Positions 9,119 through 17,752 of a stretch of 64,000 bases of DNA are shown piece after piece. The translations under genes were made by a program, and so were the position numbers. The notes beneath the pieces are model-generated. The model ran no database searches. It was not told the origin of the DNA and saw only the letters and a program-made list of their open reading frames with translations. The number at the start of each line of letters is the position of its first letter. Positions within the stretch are counted from its first letter, which is position 1. The DNA is from Terribium retamae (GTDB lineage: Bacteria > Pseudomonadota > Alphaproteobacteria > Rhizobiales > Rhizobiaceae). The stretch is taken from NCBI RefSeq assembly GCF_022347545.1, contig NZ_JAKREW010000004.1, positions 1-64,000 on the forward strand. The letters run 5' to 3'.

Positions 9119-9919
9119 TCAGTCGCGTTTCCTGCTGACAAAGAAAAACAACGTGACGATGACCACCGACAGCAGCAGGAAGGCCGTCGATATCGCGTTG
9201 ATCTCAGGTGTGATGCCGCGGCGGATCTGGCCGAGCATGTAGGTTGGCAGCGTGTCCTGGCCGCCCGACTTGACGAATTCGGTGATGACGACGTCGTCAA
9301 GCGAGATCACGAAGGCGAGCATCAGTCCAGCCAGGATGCCAGGCCACAGAAGTGGCAGCGTCACCCGCCGGAAGGCCTGCCAGGGCGTGGCGTAGAGATC
9401 CGCCGCCGCGCGCTCCAGCGACAGATCCATGTTCTCCAGTCGCGCGCGGATTGGCAGATAGGCGAAGGGGATACAGAAGGCCGTGTGCGCCGCGATCAGA
9501 TAACCCAAGCCCGAATAGCCGGTGAAGATCTTGATGCGTGAGAAGAAGATCAGCAGCGCCACACCGGTGACGATTTCCGGCACCATCAGCGGCTGGTTGA
9601 TCATCGCATATTTGAAGGTCAAACCCGGATAAGGAGGTGTGCGCGTTGTCGCAAGTGCCGCCATGGTCGCCGCGATCGTGGCAAGCGTCGCGGCGATCGC
9701 CGCGATCTGGAACGACCGCAACGTGGCGTCGATGACTTGTGCGTTCTGGGAAGCGGACTGGAACCACTTCAACGAGAAGCCGCCCCATTCCGAGGTCGAT
9801 GGCGCTTCGTTGAAGGCGTAGACCACGAGCACGATGATCGGCATGTAGAGCGCGACAAAACATACGGCGGCGATCGTCGTGAAGCCCGGCTGATGGCGAA
9901 TGGAGAAGCTCTTAGCCAT
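9119..9919 (-). CDS. ABC transporter permease, PotC/PotI-like
   Basis: A 266-residue inner-membrane permease of the spermidine/putrescine PotC/PotI type. It has about six membrane spans, starting with the hydrophobic stretch around AAVCFVALYMPIIVLVVYAF. The EAA loop that contacts the ATPase reads ERAAADLYATPWQAFRRVTLP. I chose the ATG at 9919 (MAKSFSIRHQ), which overlaps the end of the upstream permease gene by 8 bp; the upstream in-frame start at 9952 would overlap more and lacks family similarity. Confidence 0.88.
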   Translation of the reverse strand: MAKSFSIRHQPGFTTIAAVCFVALYMPIIVLVVYAFNEAPSTSEWGGFSLKWFQSASQNAQVIDATLRSFQIAAIAATLATIAATMAALATTRTPPYPGLTFKYAMINQPLMVPEIVTGVALLIFFSRIKIFTGYSGLGYLIAAHTAFCIPFAYLPIRARLENMDLSLERAAADLYATPWQAFRRVTLPLLWPGILAGLMLAFVISLDDVVITEFVKSGGQDTLPTYMLGQIRRGITPEINAISTAFLLLSVVIVTLFFFVSRKRD

Positions 9920-10832
9920 GCCGCATCTCCTTCGAACCGGCGTTGCGCACATAGACGAGCAGCGCCACCATCACGATGAGCATGACCGTGATCGAAAGTG
10001 CTGAACCGAGGGGCCAGTTGCGGCCCTGGCCGAACTGCAGCTCGATCAGATTGGAGAGCATCATGTTCTTGCCCCCACCCAGAACGCTCGGTGTCACATA
10101 GGCACCGATGGCCGGGATGAAGACCAGGATCGAGCCGGCGATGACACCGGGCTTGACCAGCGGGAAGATGATGCGGCGCAGCACCTGCCAGCGCGACGCG
10201 TAAAGATCGTAGCCTGCCTCGACCAGTCGGAAGTCGAGCTTCTCCATCGACGCATAGACGGGCAGCACCATCAACGGCAGGTAGACATAGGCCATGCCGA
10301 TCAGGATCGCGACGTCGGTATAGAGGATTTGGATCGGCGCCGAGATGATGCCGAGTTTCATCAGCACGGTGTTGACGATGCCCTCGTTGCGGATGATCTG
10401 CAGCACCGCGAAGGTGCGGATAAGCAGGTTCGTCCAGAACGGAATGGTGATCAAGAACAGCCACAGGTCGCGGGTCTTTTCACTGCGCGTCGCCATGAAA
10501 TAGGCGGTCGGGAAACCAAGTGCCAAGGTGATGAGCGTCGTGATGATCGCGAGCTTCACCGAGCGCCAGAAAATGCTGATATGTGCGCCCGCCAAGGATA
10601 GCGTGTCGTCGAAGATGTCACGTTCGAACAGCACCGACACCCATGCCTCGGGCGAGAACTGCCACTTCACGTCGCCATAGGAACCTGGCGTCAGGAAGGA
10701 ATAGACGAGCACGATCGCCAGCGGACCGACGGCGGCAAAGAAGATGGTGAGCAATGCGGGCGCGGAAAGATACCAGCGGTTGCGGACGTCGCGCCGGTCG
10801 GCCGCCTTGGCGATTTCCTCGGCGGTGGCCAT
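9912..10832 (-). CDS. ABC transporter permease, PotB/PotH-like
   Basis: A 306-residue inner-membrane permease of the PotB/PotH type. A cytoplasmic N-terminus of about 25 residues is followed by six membrane spans and the EAA loop EAGYDLYASRWQVLRRIIFP. Its ATG overlaps the stop of the ATPase gene by one base-pair step (ATGA type) and its 3' end overlaps the next permease, so the transporter core genes are tightly coupled. Confidence 0.88.
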   Translation of the reverse strand: MATAEEIAKAADRRDVRNRWYLSAPALLTIFFAAVGPLAIVLVYSFLTPGSYGDVKWQFSPEAWVSVLFERDIFDDTLSLAGAHISIFWRSVKLAIITTLITLALGFPTAYFMATRSEKTRDLWLFLITIPFWTNLLIRTFAVLQIIRNEGIVNTVLMKLGIISAPIQILYTDVAILIGMAYVYLPLMVLPVYASMEKLDFRLVEAGYDLYASRWQVLRRIIFPLVKPGVIAGSILVFIPAIGAYVTPSVLGGGKNMMLSNLIELQFGQGRNWPLGSALSITVMLIVMVALLVYVRNAGSKEMRHG

Positions 10833-11929
10833 CAGTCCCTCAACACCTGTGCGGCGTCATCGCCGATGGCGATGCCGGCCTTGTCGCCCGTTTCAAAGCC
10901 GCAGTCTGCATTGCGAGCATTCTGCTGGCGCACGATGAACAGGTCATTGCTGCCGTCGAGCCGCACATGGATATGCGTGTCCGTGCCGAAATAGACGATG
11001 TTTTCGACCGTACCCGAAAGCTCAGCCTTGCCCTTGACCAGCTTGGCATGTTCGGGCCGGACCACCACGGTGGCTTCGCTCTTCGGCTGGAACCCGTCGG
11101 CAACGCTGGCCGCGATGGTAGCACCCGATTTCAGCGTGGCACGTGCCTTGCCGTTTTCGATGCCGGCAATCGAGGCGGTTAGGAAATTGGTCTCACCGAT
11201 GAAGTCGGCGACGAAGCGGTCTGCCGGCTTGTCATAGATGTCCCAGGGGCTGCCGACCTGCAGGATCTTGCCCGCCGACATCACCGCGATGCGATCGGAC
11301 ATCGTCAGCGCTTCTTCCTGGTCGTGCGTGACGAAGATGAAGGTGATGCCGGTCTGGTTCTGCAGCCGCTTCAGCTCGATCTGCATCTCCTTGCGCAGCT
11401 TGTAGTCCAGTGCCGACAGCGGCTCGTCGAGCAGCAGCACTTTCGGCTGCGGCGCTAGCGCTCTGGCTAGCGCCACGCGCTGCTGCTGGCCACCGGAAAT
11501 CTGGCTGGTGCGCCGCGAAGCCAGATGCTCCATGCGTACCAGCTTGAGCATCTCGGCAACCCGGGCCTTGATCTCGGCCTTGGGCTTGCGCAGCATCTCC
11601 AGACCGAAACCGATATTCTCGGCCACGGTCATGTGCGGGAACAGTGCGTAGCTCTGGAAGACGGTGTTGACGGGGCGCTTGAACGGCGGCAACAGCGCGA
11701 TATCATCGCCATGGAGCAGGATTTCGCCGGCACTCGGATAGTCGAAACCAGCAATCAGCCGCAGCAGCGTCGTTTTTCCGCAGCCGGAAGGACCCAGCAG
11801 CGTGAAGAATTCATTTTCTCGGATTGAAACCGAGACAGTGTCCAATGCGGCAACCGCCGCCTCTCCAGCACCGAAGACTTTCCGCACGCCGCGGACTTCG
11901 ATCGCGTTCTTACCCGGTTGTTCCGGCAC
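10832..11929 (-). CDS. ABC transporter ATP-binding protein, PotA/PotG-like
   Basis: A 365-residue ATPase. Walker A is GPSGCGKT at residues 46-53, the signature is [15 protein letters not shown], Walker B is [11 protein letters not shown], and the H-loop is [15 protein letters not shown]. The C-terminal TOBE regulatory domain starts near residue 285 and is typical of the PotA/PotG/MalK group. Start codon is GTG with a GAGGGG ribosome site. It drives import through the two downstream permeases. A polyamine-like substrate is likely from the PotA-PotB-PotC plus PotD/F composition. Confidence 0.9.
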   Translation of the reverse strand: MPEQPGKNAIEVRGVRKVFGAGEAAVAALDTVSVSIRENEFFTLLGPSGCGKTTLLRLIAGFDYPSAGEILLHGDDIALLPPFKRPVNTVFQSYALFPHMTVAENIGFGLEMLRKPKAEIKARVAEMLKLVRMEHLASRRTSQISGGQQQRVALARALAPQPKVLLLDEPLSALDYKLRKEMQIELKRLQNQTGITFIFVTHDQEEALTMSDRIAVMSAGKILQVGSPWDIYDKPADRFVADFIGETNFLTASIAGIENGKARATLKSGATIAASVADGFQPKSEATVVVRPEHAKLVKGKAELSGTVENIVYFGTDTHIHVRLDGSNDLFIVRQQNARNADCGFETGDKAGIAIGDDAAQVLRD

Positions 11930-11949
11930 TCAAGCCCCTCTTTTTTCTT

Positions 11950-11978
11950 GGCCTGCCCCCGAACGCAGGCCTTTTCTT
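11950..11978 (+). terminator. Plus-oriented intrinsic-terminator-like hairpin
   Basis: Stem GGCCTGC / GCAGGCC with an 8-nt loop, followed on the plus strand by TTTTCTT. The flanking genes here are both on the minus strand, so this would stop antisense rather than sense transcription. Read on the minus strand, the hairpin is followed by A-rich sequence. Confidence 0.4.
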
Positions 11979-12063
11979 CTGGTTTAGATTGTCACCACAA
12001 GCCGCTCTGCTTGGCAACAATCGGATCGAATATCCGTTCGTCGAGTGAAACGAATGTTCACCC

Positions 12064-13743
12064 TCAGGACTGATAGGTAACTCTGCCGCCGCAAATGGTC
12101 GTGACCGGCCGCACCTCGTGTAGCCGCTGCGCTTCCACCGTTTCGATGTCATGCGAAAGCACGACGAGATCGGCCAGGAAGCCCGGCTTCAGCATGCCCT
12201 TGCGATGCTCCTTGAACTCGGCATACGCACCCTCCACCGTGTAGGCAGCAAGCGACTCCGTCAGCGAGAAGCTCTGGTCCGGATCGCTGTCCGCCCAAGG
12301 CTTGCGCAGCACCGCCGCCTGAACGCCACGGATCGGATCAATCGGCGAGACCGGCCAATCGGACGCGAAGACGACATGCGCGCCAGCGTTCTTCAACGTC
12401 CGCCACGCATAACTAAGCGGCCAGCGCTCCTTGCCGATACGCGATATGGTCGGCTCCAAGGGAAAATCCATCGCGCCGGGCGGATGCGGGGGCTGCATCG
12501 AGGCGATCACGCCGAGTTCGGCGAACCGTGGAATATCGGAAGCAGCGACCACCTCGATATGTTCAATGCGGTGACGGCTGTCGCGTTTGCCGTTGGCTTT
12601 CGCCGCCGCTTCGTAACCGTTGAGGACTGCTTGCACCGCGCCATCGCCGATGGCGTGCACGGCGATCTGCAAGCCGCGCGCGTCGACTGCAACGGCCAAC
12701 TCCTTGAATTCGTCCGGCGTGAACAGCGGTTCGCCAACCCAATCTGGACGGTCGGCATAAGGTTCGATCATCACCGCCGTCCAGGAATCCAGCACCCCGT
12801 CGTAGAAAACCTTGACGATACCGGACGACAGCCATTCGCTGTTGAAGCGCTCGGCCATGGCCGAAGCCTTCTCCAGGATGTCCAGCTTCATGAAATTCTT
12901 GAAATGGAAAGGTACCTGTACGCGGCAGGAAAGCCCTTCCTCGGCCTCGATCTCGGACAGCAGTTCGAGCTGGTACAGGTTCCCGTCCATGTTCTGGATC
13001 GAGGTGATGCCGTGTTGAGCACACCAAGCCAGGCCGCGCCGCATGATGTCGCGATCGGTAGCCCGCTGTTGCGCTGTTGGTGCCGGATCGGGTTCGCCTC
13101 CGGTCGACAGGCCTAGCCGCACGCGTTCCTCGCCGGCCAGAGCCAGCACGGGCCCAAACGCCTCGCCTTCCCGCAACTCGCCTTCCGCCAGCCCGTCCTC
13201 ACCCATGACGATTTCGTTGCCGGGGCCAAGCGTACGGCCGTGCAGCACGCCGGCGGCTTCGAGCGCCTTGGTATTGGCCCACATCGTGTGGTGGTCGGGC
13301 GCAGCCATGCAAAATGGCCGATCCGGCAGGATCGCATCGAGATGATGCCGCGTTACGCGCTCCTCGCCGAGGATGGTGTAGTCGGCACTTTGCGCGACAA
13401 GCATGGGCACATCGGGCTTGGAGGCGGCATAGGCGAGGACCGCCTGCTTCAGAGCATCGAACCCGTGCACGCCTGCCAGTTGCAGATGCCCCAGTTCGGC
13501 CGCTCCGGAAAAGAGGTGCATATGAGCTTCGATAAAGCCGGGCAGTACCGAGCTACCCTTAGCGTCGACGACTTTGGTGGCAGGCCCCTTCAGCGCTTCA
13601 ACGGCATTACGATGCCCGACCGCGACGATGGATCCGTCCTTGATGGCCACGGCTTCAGCGATGGGATTGTCGTCATCCATGGTCAGCACACGACCGTTGA
13701 TGACGATCATATCGGCATGATGAACCGTACCAGTGACAGACAT
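12064..13743 (-). CDS. Amidohydrolase family protein (YtcJ-like)
   Basis: A 559-residue metal-dependent hydrolase of the amidohydrolase_3/YtcJ subgroup. The metal motif EAHMH (His74, His76) follows the N-terminal beta-sandwich block MIVINGRVLTMDD. A later conserved His lies in IAVHAIGDGAV, RIEHIE carries another, and VFASDWPVSPIDPIRG holds the late Asp. Such enzymes cleave amide or related C-N bonds, but YtcJ substrates are mostly undefined. No signal peptide is visible. It is the most upstream gene of the minus-strand run and diverges from the TetR regulator, so it may be the regulated promoter-proximal gene of the island. Confidence 0.82.
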   Translation of the reverse strand: MSVTGTVHHADMIVINGRVLTMDDDNPIAEAVAIKDGSIVAVGHRNAVEALKGPATKVVDAKGSSVLPGFIEAHMHLFSGAAELGHLQLAGVHGFDALKQAVLAYAASKPDVPMLVAQSADYTILGEERVTRHHLDAILPDRPFCMAAPDHHTMWANTKALEAAGVLHGRTLGPGNEIVMGEDGLAEGELREGEAFGPVLALAGEERVRLGLSTGGEPDPAPTAQQRATDRDIMRRGLAWCAQHGITSIQNMDGNLYQLELLSEIEAEEGLSCRVQVPFHFKNFMKLDILEKASAMAERFNSEWLSSGIVKVFYDGVLDSWTAVMIEPYADRPDWVGEPLFTPDEFKELAVAVDARGLQIAVHAIGDGAVQAVLNGYEAAAKANGKRDSRHRIEHIEVVAASDIPRFAELGVIASMQPPHPPGAMDFPLEPTISRIGKERWPLSYAWRTLKNAGAHVVFASDWPVSPIDPIRGVQAAVLRKPWADSDPDQSFSLTESLAAYTVEGAYAEFKEHRKGMLKPGFLADLVVLSHDIETVEAQRLHEVRPVTTICGGRVTYQS

Positions 13744-13898
13744 CGCGACTCCGCGCTTTTGACTGACCGAGGCCGGCTAATGCTGCGCCTCATGCCTCGC
13801 CGCCCCGGCTGGAGCGGCCCGGATGAGACAGAATTGATGCCGGTTCGCCGCCTTTGGAATTCCCCTTAGTTTCCCTAAAGACAGCGTGGAGAAAAAAT

Positions 13899-13914
13899 GC
13901 GACTAATTATTCGC
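13899..13914. promoter_or_regulatory. Candidate TetR operator
   Basis: A 16-bp near-perfect palindrome, GCGAcTAATTAtTCGC, lies in the divergent region between the amidohydrolase and TetR genes. TetR proteins bind dyads of this length in their own divergent promoters. A smaller TTAG-N5-CTAA dyad lies about 30 bp upstream. Confidence 0.5.
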
Positions 13915-14001
13915 GTTTGTCAATATGCGGAATCGACGATGCCTTGTGGACAGCACCCTGCACGTATGCTGAGAGCGGATGGGGAACGAGGGATTCAAGC
14001 A

Positions 14002-14655
14002 GTGAAGCGCGATCTCAAACGCAAGACCAAGATAGCGCTCGAACCGCGCAAGCAACCGCGGCAGGAACGCTCAAGCAAGGTCGTCGATCGGATTCTGGAT
14101 GCCGCCTTGATCCTCACGAGGGAGCAAGGAACGGGAACGCCGACAACGCTTGCCATTGCGCAACGCGCCGGCTTGTCGGTGGGCTCCGTCTATCAATACT
14201 ATCCCAACAAGGAAGCCATCCTTCTTGACCTTGCCCGGCGTTGGCTGGGGGCATTTCCCAAAGTGATCGAGAAGCGTATCAGGGTCCCGCGCCCAACGAC
14301 TCGCGATGCGTTCCGGCAGGAAGTTCGCGAGCTCTTCATCGATACATCCAGGCTCTACCTTGAGAACGCCAATCTGATGCCGGTTATCGAGGCCATCACC
14401 GGCAATCCGGACCTGAGGCCCATCCAGAATGAATATGACGAGCAGATCATTGCCCTCTATGCAGCCTGGCTGAGGCACGTGAATCCTGCTTTGCAGGAGG
14501 ATATCGCCAACCGGCTAGGTATCGTGATGATGGAGGTCGGGCACGTCTGCCGTCTTGTCGGGCTGAAGAAGGACCGCAAGACCTTCGACCTCCTCGAGGA
14601 CGATGTCGAGACCATGTGGATCGCCCTCGTCACCCCCTATCTCGACCTCAACTGA
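14002..14655 (+). CDS. TetR/AcrR family transcriptional regulator
   Basis: A protein of about 217 residues. An N-terminal basic stretch and TetR helix-turn-helix (RILDAALILTREQG, then LAIAQRAGLSVGSVYQYYPNKEAIL) precede an all-alpha ligand domain. Start is uncertain: I prefer the GTG at 14002, which has GAGGG upstream. In-frame ATGs exist at 13966 and 13897, but the latter would put the 13899-13914 palindrome inside the gene. It sits 23 bp upstream of the acetylpolyamine amidohydrolase gene and divergent from the amidohydrolase/transporter run. Repression of both sides, relieved by a polyamine-derived ligand, is a reasonable inference. Confidence 0.8.
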   Translation: MKRDLKRKTKIALEPRKQPRQERSSKVVDRILDAALILTREQGTGTPTTLAIAQRAGLSVGSVYQYYPNKEAILLDLARRWLGAFPKVIEKRIRVPRPTTRDAFRQEVRELFIDTSRLYLENANLMPVIEAITGNPDLRPIQNEYDEQIIALYAAWLRHVNPALQEDIANRLGIVMMEVGHVCRLVGLKKDRKTFDLLEDDVETMWIALVTPYLDLN

Positions 14656-14678
14656 CAATCATCCAGGGAAGGAACTTC

Positions 14679-15710
14679 ATGAAGACTATCTATTCGCCGC
14701 TTCATGCCGGTCACGCCGGCACGATGGAACTGATGTCGGGGGTGATCGTACCCGGCTTCGAAAAGCCGTCCCGCGCCGAGATTATCAAGGCACGCGTCGA
14801 GAGCGAGAAGCTTGGACCTATCCTGGCGCCGGAGGCTCACGACCTCACCGCCGCCAAGCGCATCCACAAGGCCGACTACATCGACTTCCTGCCGACGGTC
14901 TATCCTGCCTGGGAGGCTCTTGGCCGCTCCGGCTCGGCCATTCCCTATACCTGGCCGACGCGCGGACTGCGTGGCGATGTCGTGCCGGACACCATCGACG
15001 CCAAGCTGGGTTATTATTCCTTCGACGCCGGCGCGCCTTTCGTCAAAGGCACATGGGAAGCGATCAGGTCTTCCTATGACGTTGTTCTGACAGGTGCCAA
15101 GCTGGTCAAGAACGGCGAGCCGGCCGCCTTTGCGCTTTGCCGCCCGCCTGGGCATCACGCCGGTGCCGGCTTCATGGGCGGCTATTGTTATATCAACAAC
15201 GCCGCTGTCGCTGCCCAGTGGTTCCTTGACCAGGGCGCCAAACGTGTCGCGATCCTCGATATCGACTATCACCATGGCAACGGCACGCAGGAGATCTTTT
15301 ACTCCCGCGCCGACGTGCAGGTGTTGAACCTGCATGGCGATCCTATGGTCGAATACCCATACTTCCTCGGCCATGCCGACGAACATGGCAGCGGTGCGGG
15401 TGAAGGTTTCAACGTCAACTATCCGCTGCCCTTCGGCACCACATGGGAAAGCTGGAACGCCGCGCTGGAGGATGCCTGCGCGAAACTCACGGCCTACGGT
15501 CCTGACGTCGTCGTGGTCTCGCTCGGCGTAGACACATTCGAGAAGGATCCGATCAGCCAGTTCAAGCTGAAGAGCAGCGACTACCCCATGATCGGCGCTC
15601 GCATCGCCAAGCTGAACCTGCCTACCCTCTTTGTGATGGAAGGCGGCTATGCCGTCGACGAAATCGGCGTGAACGCGGTCGGCGTCCTGACCGGTTTCGA
15701 AGACCGCTGA
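14679..15710 (+). CDS. Acetylpolyamine amidohydrolase (histone deacetylase family)
   Basis: A 343-residue zinc hydrolase of the class II HDAC-like acetylpolyamine amidohydrolase group. Visible catalytic elements are His159-His160 in RPPGHHAG, the metal ligands Asp196 and His198 in DIDYHHGNG, Asp285 in SLGVDTFEKDP and Tyr324 in EGGYA. Each is offset by one from the recalled residues of Mycoplana ramosa acetylpolyamine amidohydrolase. The distinctive SLGVDTFEKDPISQF loop favours the polyamine enzyme over generic deacetylases. It would deacetylate N-acetylputrescine, cadaverine or spermidine in the cytoplasm. I chose the ATG at 14679, preceded by AAGGAA. Co-directional with the TetR gene and close to a polyamine-type transporter, it anchors the functional reading of the island. 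Confidence 0.87.
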   Translation: MKTIYSPLHAGHAGTMELMSGVIVPGFEKPSRAEIIKARVESEKLGPILAPEAHDLTAAKRIHKADYIDFLPTVYPAWEALGRSGSAIPYTWPTRGLRGDVVPDTIDAKLGYYSFDAGAPFVKGTWEAIRSSYDVVLTGAKLVKNGEPAAFALCRPPGHHAGAGFMGGYCYINNAAVAAQWFLDQGAKRVAILDIDYHHGNGTQEIFYSRADVQVLNLHGDPMVEYPYFLGHADEHGSGAGEGFNVNYPLPFGTTWESWNAALEDACAKLTAYGPDVVVVSLGVDTFEKDPISQFKLKSSDYPMIGARIAKLNLPTLFVMEGGYAVDEIGVNAVGVLTGFEDR

Positions 15711-15718
15711 GACGACTC

Positions 15719-15849
15719 ATGTCTCGCCGGCCGGAGCAATTCCAGGAAAAGTGAGTAGCGGTTTTCCGTCCGGAATTGCGTAGGAACGACGGCTGGAGTG
15801 TTTCCGCATTTCCGTGAAAAACGGAAACGCTCCAAGGCCGGCGAGACAT
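15719..15849. repeat. Palindromic intergenic repeat with 14-bp terminal inverted repeats (copy A)
   Basis: The element is bounded by perfect 14-bp inverted repeats (ATGTCTCGCCGGCC at 15719-15732, complement at 15836-15849). Inside are two further hairpins. The first has arms GCAATTCC and GGAATTGC flanking GGAAAA/TTTTCC; the second has arms GGAGTGTTTCCG and CGGAAACGCTCC. As RNA it could form a three-way junction. It begins 8 bp after the acetylpolyamine amidohydrolase stop, so it could also end that transcript. Related copies occur at 17656, 49309 and 56448. Similar CAATTCCAGGAAAA-type elements are, from memory, common between Mesorhizobium genes. Confidence 0.7.
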
Positions 15850-16181
15850 TTTTTGCAGCTCGGAATCCAGCAAAAGCAAGGCCTGAGTCGCGCTTGTGAG
15901 TCCGTTGATTCATAATCTGTCAATTCCCGTTTGAAGTCAGATTCATCAACAGCTAAATTAAACCCGAATCAGCCGTTCCGCGGGGGCACGGCGAACCTTC
16001 TAAAGTCCTGTTGTACCGGAGTTTTCCGGCACAAGACGCGATAGGTTTCGCGTTCCCTGCCGGATTCGGCCGATAGGCGCCGTCTGCGCCGAGAGTGCGT
16101 TTTAAGTGAATGTGACGCGTACCCGCGTCCGGCGCTGTTGAATCAGCACCGGGCATAAGAATCGATTCTGGCTCGAAGACT
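15850..16181. other. visN upstream region
   Basis: This is 332 bp without a gene. It holds the hairpin/palindrome at 16011-16034 and presumably the visNR promoter. I see no convincing open reading frame or CtrA-type box here. Confidence 0.5.
16011..16034. promoter_or_regulatory. Palindrome upstream of visN
   Basis: Arms TTGTACCGGA and TCCGGCACAA pair at nine of ten positions around a GTTT loop, about 150 bp before visN. It could be an operator for a dimeric regulator such as VisNR itself, or a leader hairpin. The outer TTGTAC is shared with the palindrome upstream of rem. Confidence 0.45.
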
Positions 16182-16892
16182 ATGATGGCCTTTGCAGCGC
16201 CTATAACATCCGACACGATCGGAACACGTCTGGCCACTCGCGCGGACCTGACCGGGTTTCTGACCCAACTCTCCGACGAGATCGGCGCCGACAGCTACAT
16301 GCTGGTGGCAATCATCCATGGCGACGAGCGCAATGACGCCCGCATCGTCGCATCCAACTGGCTTTACGACGCCATCGAACTTGTCGGCAAACCCCTGCTT
16401 GCCACCTTGGCGAATGGCCCTCTTACCACCCCGCCGGGCTCTCGCCCGCGCGCCCTGATTGCCGCTTATGCCGAAACGGCAGCGGGACTGCTGAACGGGG
16501 AACAGGCACGGCTGCTCGACGTGCTGGGACATGCAGAACTCTATTCGCTTCGCCTGGATGTCGGCAGACAACGGTTGTTCGTTTTGTTTTCGGCCGCGAC
16601 TGCCGGCTCGATAGAGCCCGCAGCGCTCAATCAGGCGCAGTTGAAGTGCTGCTACGCGCTATCGCAGGTGCCGCAGCTTCTCACCGTCACAACTCTGCAA
16701 GACCCGCTTTCCGACCGCGAGCGCGAATGCCTCTTCTGGGTATCGGAAGGCAAGACCACGGAAGAGGTCGCGCTCATCCTTGGCGTCTCCGCCAACACGG
16801 TCAACAGCTACATCACCCATGCGATTCAGAAATTCTCGGCCTCCAATCGGGTAATGGCGATTGCAACGGCAATCAGGAGCGGCATCATTTGA
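16182..16892 (+). CDS. visN: LuxR-type flagellar master regulator VisN
   Basis: A 236-residue regulator. The N-terminal ~160 residues form an autoinducer-binding-like domain, and a C-terminal LuxR helix-turn-helix spans about 174-236 (LSDRERECLFWVSEGKTTEEVALILGVSANTVNSYI). Identification as VisN rests on its pairing with a second LuxR protein at the head of the flagellar cluster, as in Sinorhizobium meliloti. There VisN and VisR act as a heteromer at the top of the motility cascade and activate rem. No clear ribosome site precedes the ATG. The stop overlaps the start of visR. Confidence 0.85.
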   Translation: MMAFAAPITSDTIGTRLATRADLTGFLTQLSDEIGADSYMLVAIIHGDERNDARIVASNWLYDAIELVGKPLLATLANGPLTTPPGSRPRALIAAYAETAAGLLNGEQARLLDVLGHAELYSLRLDVGRQRLFVLFSAATAGSIEPAALNQAQLKCCYALSQVPQLLTVTTLQDPLSDRERECLFWVSEGKTTEEVALILGVSANTVNSYITHAIQKFSASNRVMAIATAIRSGII

Positions 16893-17653
16893 CACACGCT
16901 CGGGCACAAGAGATCTCCAACGATCCATTCTTTACGCATAGCAATCCCTTCGGCACGGTGACGGGAAATTCCGACCTTTACACCGTCACCATTCCCGATG
17001 CCGTGCGCCGCTGCCGCTGGATTGCCATGGATATCAACGCCAGCGCTTTCGGGCTTTATTTGATCGCTCCCTCTGCTGAACGAGCGCGGCTGGTGCCTTG
17101 TTTTGATTCCGATTATCCGCGCCTCGGCGAAACCACGCGCACCATCTCGGCCACCGCGAGCGAGGAGATCGTGCTGCACGCGCGCCGCTCCACCAGCCCG
17201 CGCTGGTGGTCCGATCTCCAGGAAAGCAATCCGGGTGTCGCCGCGTTGCCCTGGATCGAGCGCATGGCCGCTCTCGTTTCGGGCACAGCAGGCATCGCCT
17301 TTCCCGTTCACGCCGAGCGGAGTCAGGGAGGGCTGGTGGTTTTCATCGGCCCGAACCTCGCCGCCCTCGCAGGCGAAGCTGTCTATGACATCCACGCTCG
17401 CTGCTTCTCGCTGTTCGATGCCGTGTCGCGTATCCGTCCCGGCGATGCTGGCCGCGCGCGCGCCATGTCGAAGCGCGAATTGGAATGCCTGAAGCTTACC
17501 GCCAACGGCTATACCAGCGAGGAGATTGCGCGGCTCCTGAAATTGTCGGTCCACACCGCCAACCAGTACCTTACCCAGTCGGCGCAGAAACTCGATGCGG
17601 TGAACCGCACGCAGGCGGTCGCAAAAGCCTTGCGCCTCGGCCTCATCGACTAA
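16889..17653 (+). CDS. visR: LuxR-type flagellar master regulator VisR
   Basis: A 254-residue partner of VisN with the same layout: an N-terminal sensory-like domain and a C-terminal LuxR helix-turn-helix (MSKRELECLKLTANGYTSEEIARLLKLSVHTANQYL). The start is TTG at 16889, overlapping the visN stop (TTGA) and preceded by AGGAGC eight bases upstream. No ATG or GTG gives a full-length protein. The overlap would enforce equimolar coupled translation, which suits a heteromeric regulator. Confidence 0.85.
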   Translation: MTHARAQEISNDPFFTHSNPFGTVTGNSDLYTVTIPDAVRRCRWIAMDINASAFGLYLIAPSAERARLVPCFDSDYPRLGETTRTISATASEEIVLHARRSTSPRWWSDLQESNPGVAALPWIERMAALVSGTAGIAFPVHAERSQGGLVVFIGPNLAALAGEAVYDIHARCFSLFDAVSRIRPGDAGRARAMSKRELECLKLTANGYTSEEIARLLKLSVHTANQYLTQSAQKLDAVNRTQAVAKALRLGLID

Positions 17654-17655
17654 AT

Positions 17656-17742
17656 CAAATCCAGGAAAAATGTGTCGCGGTTGTCCGTCCGGAATTTTGC
17701 GCAAACAAAGAAGCTGGACCGTTCCGTAAAATGGAAACGCTC
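17656..17742. repeat. Degenerate palindromic repeat (copy B)
   Basis: It contains AATCCAGGAAAAA, CGGTTGTCCGTCCGGAATT, and then CCGTTCCGTAAAATGGAAACG, in the same order as copy A but with decayed arms and no terminal inverted repeats. It begins just after the visR stop and ends at the 3' end of the convergent minus-strand operon, so it may serve as a shared terminator. Confidence 0.6.
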
Positions 17743-17752
17743 CCACCGGAAC

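Noticed and set aside
7946..9541. Plus-strand frame of 531 codons opposite the two binding proteins
   Set aside because: Antisense shadow with repeated segments caused by the tandem paralogues beneath it.
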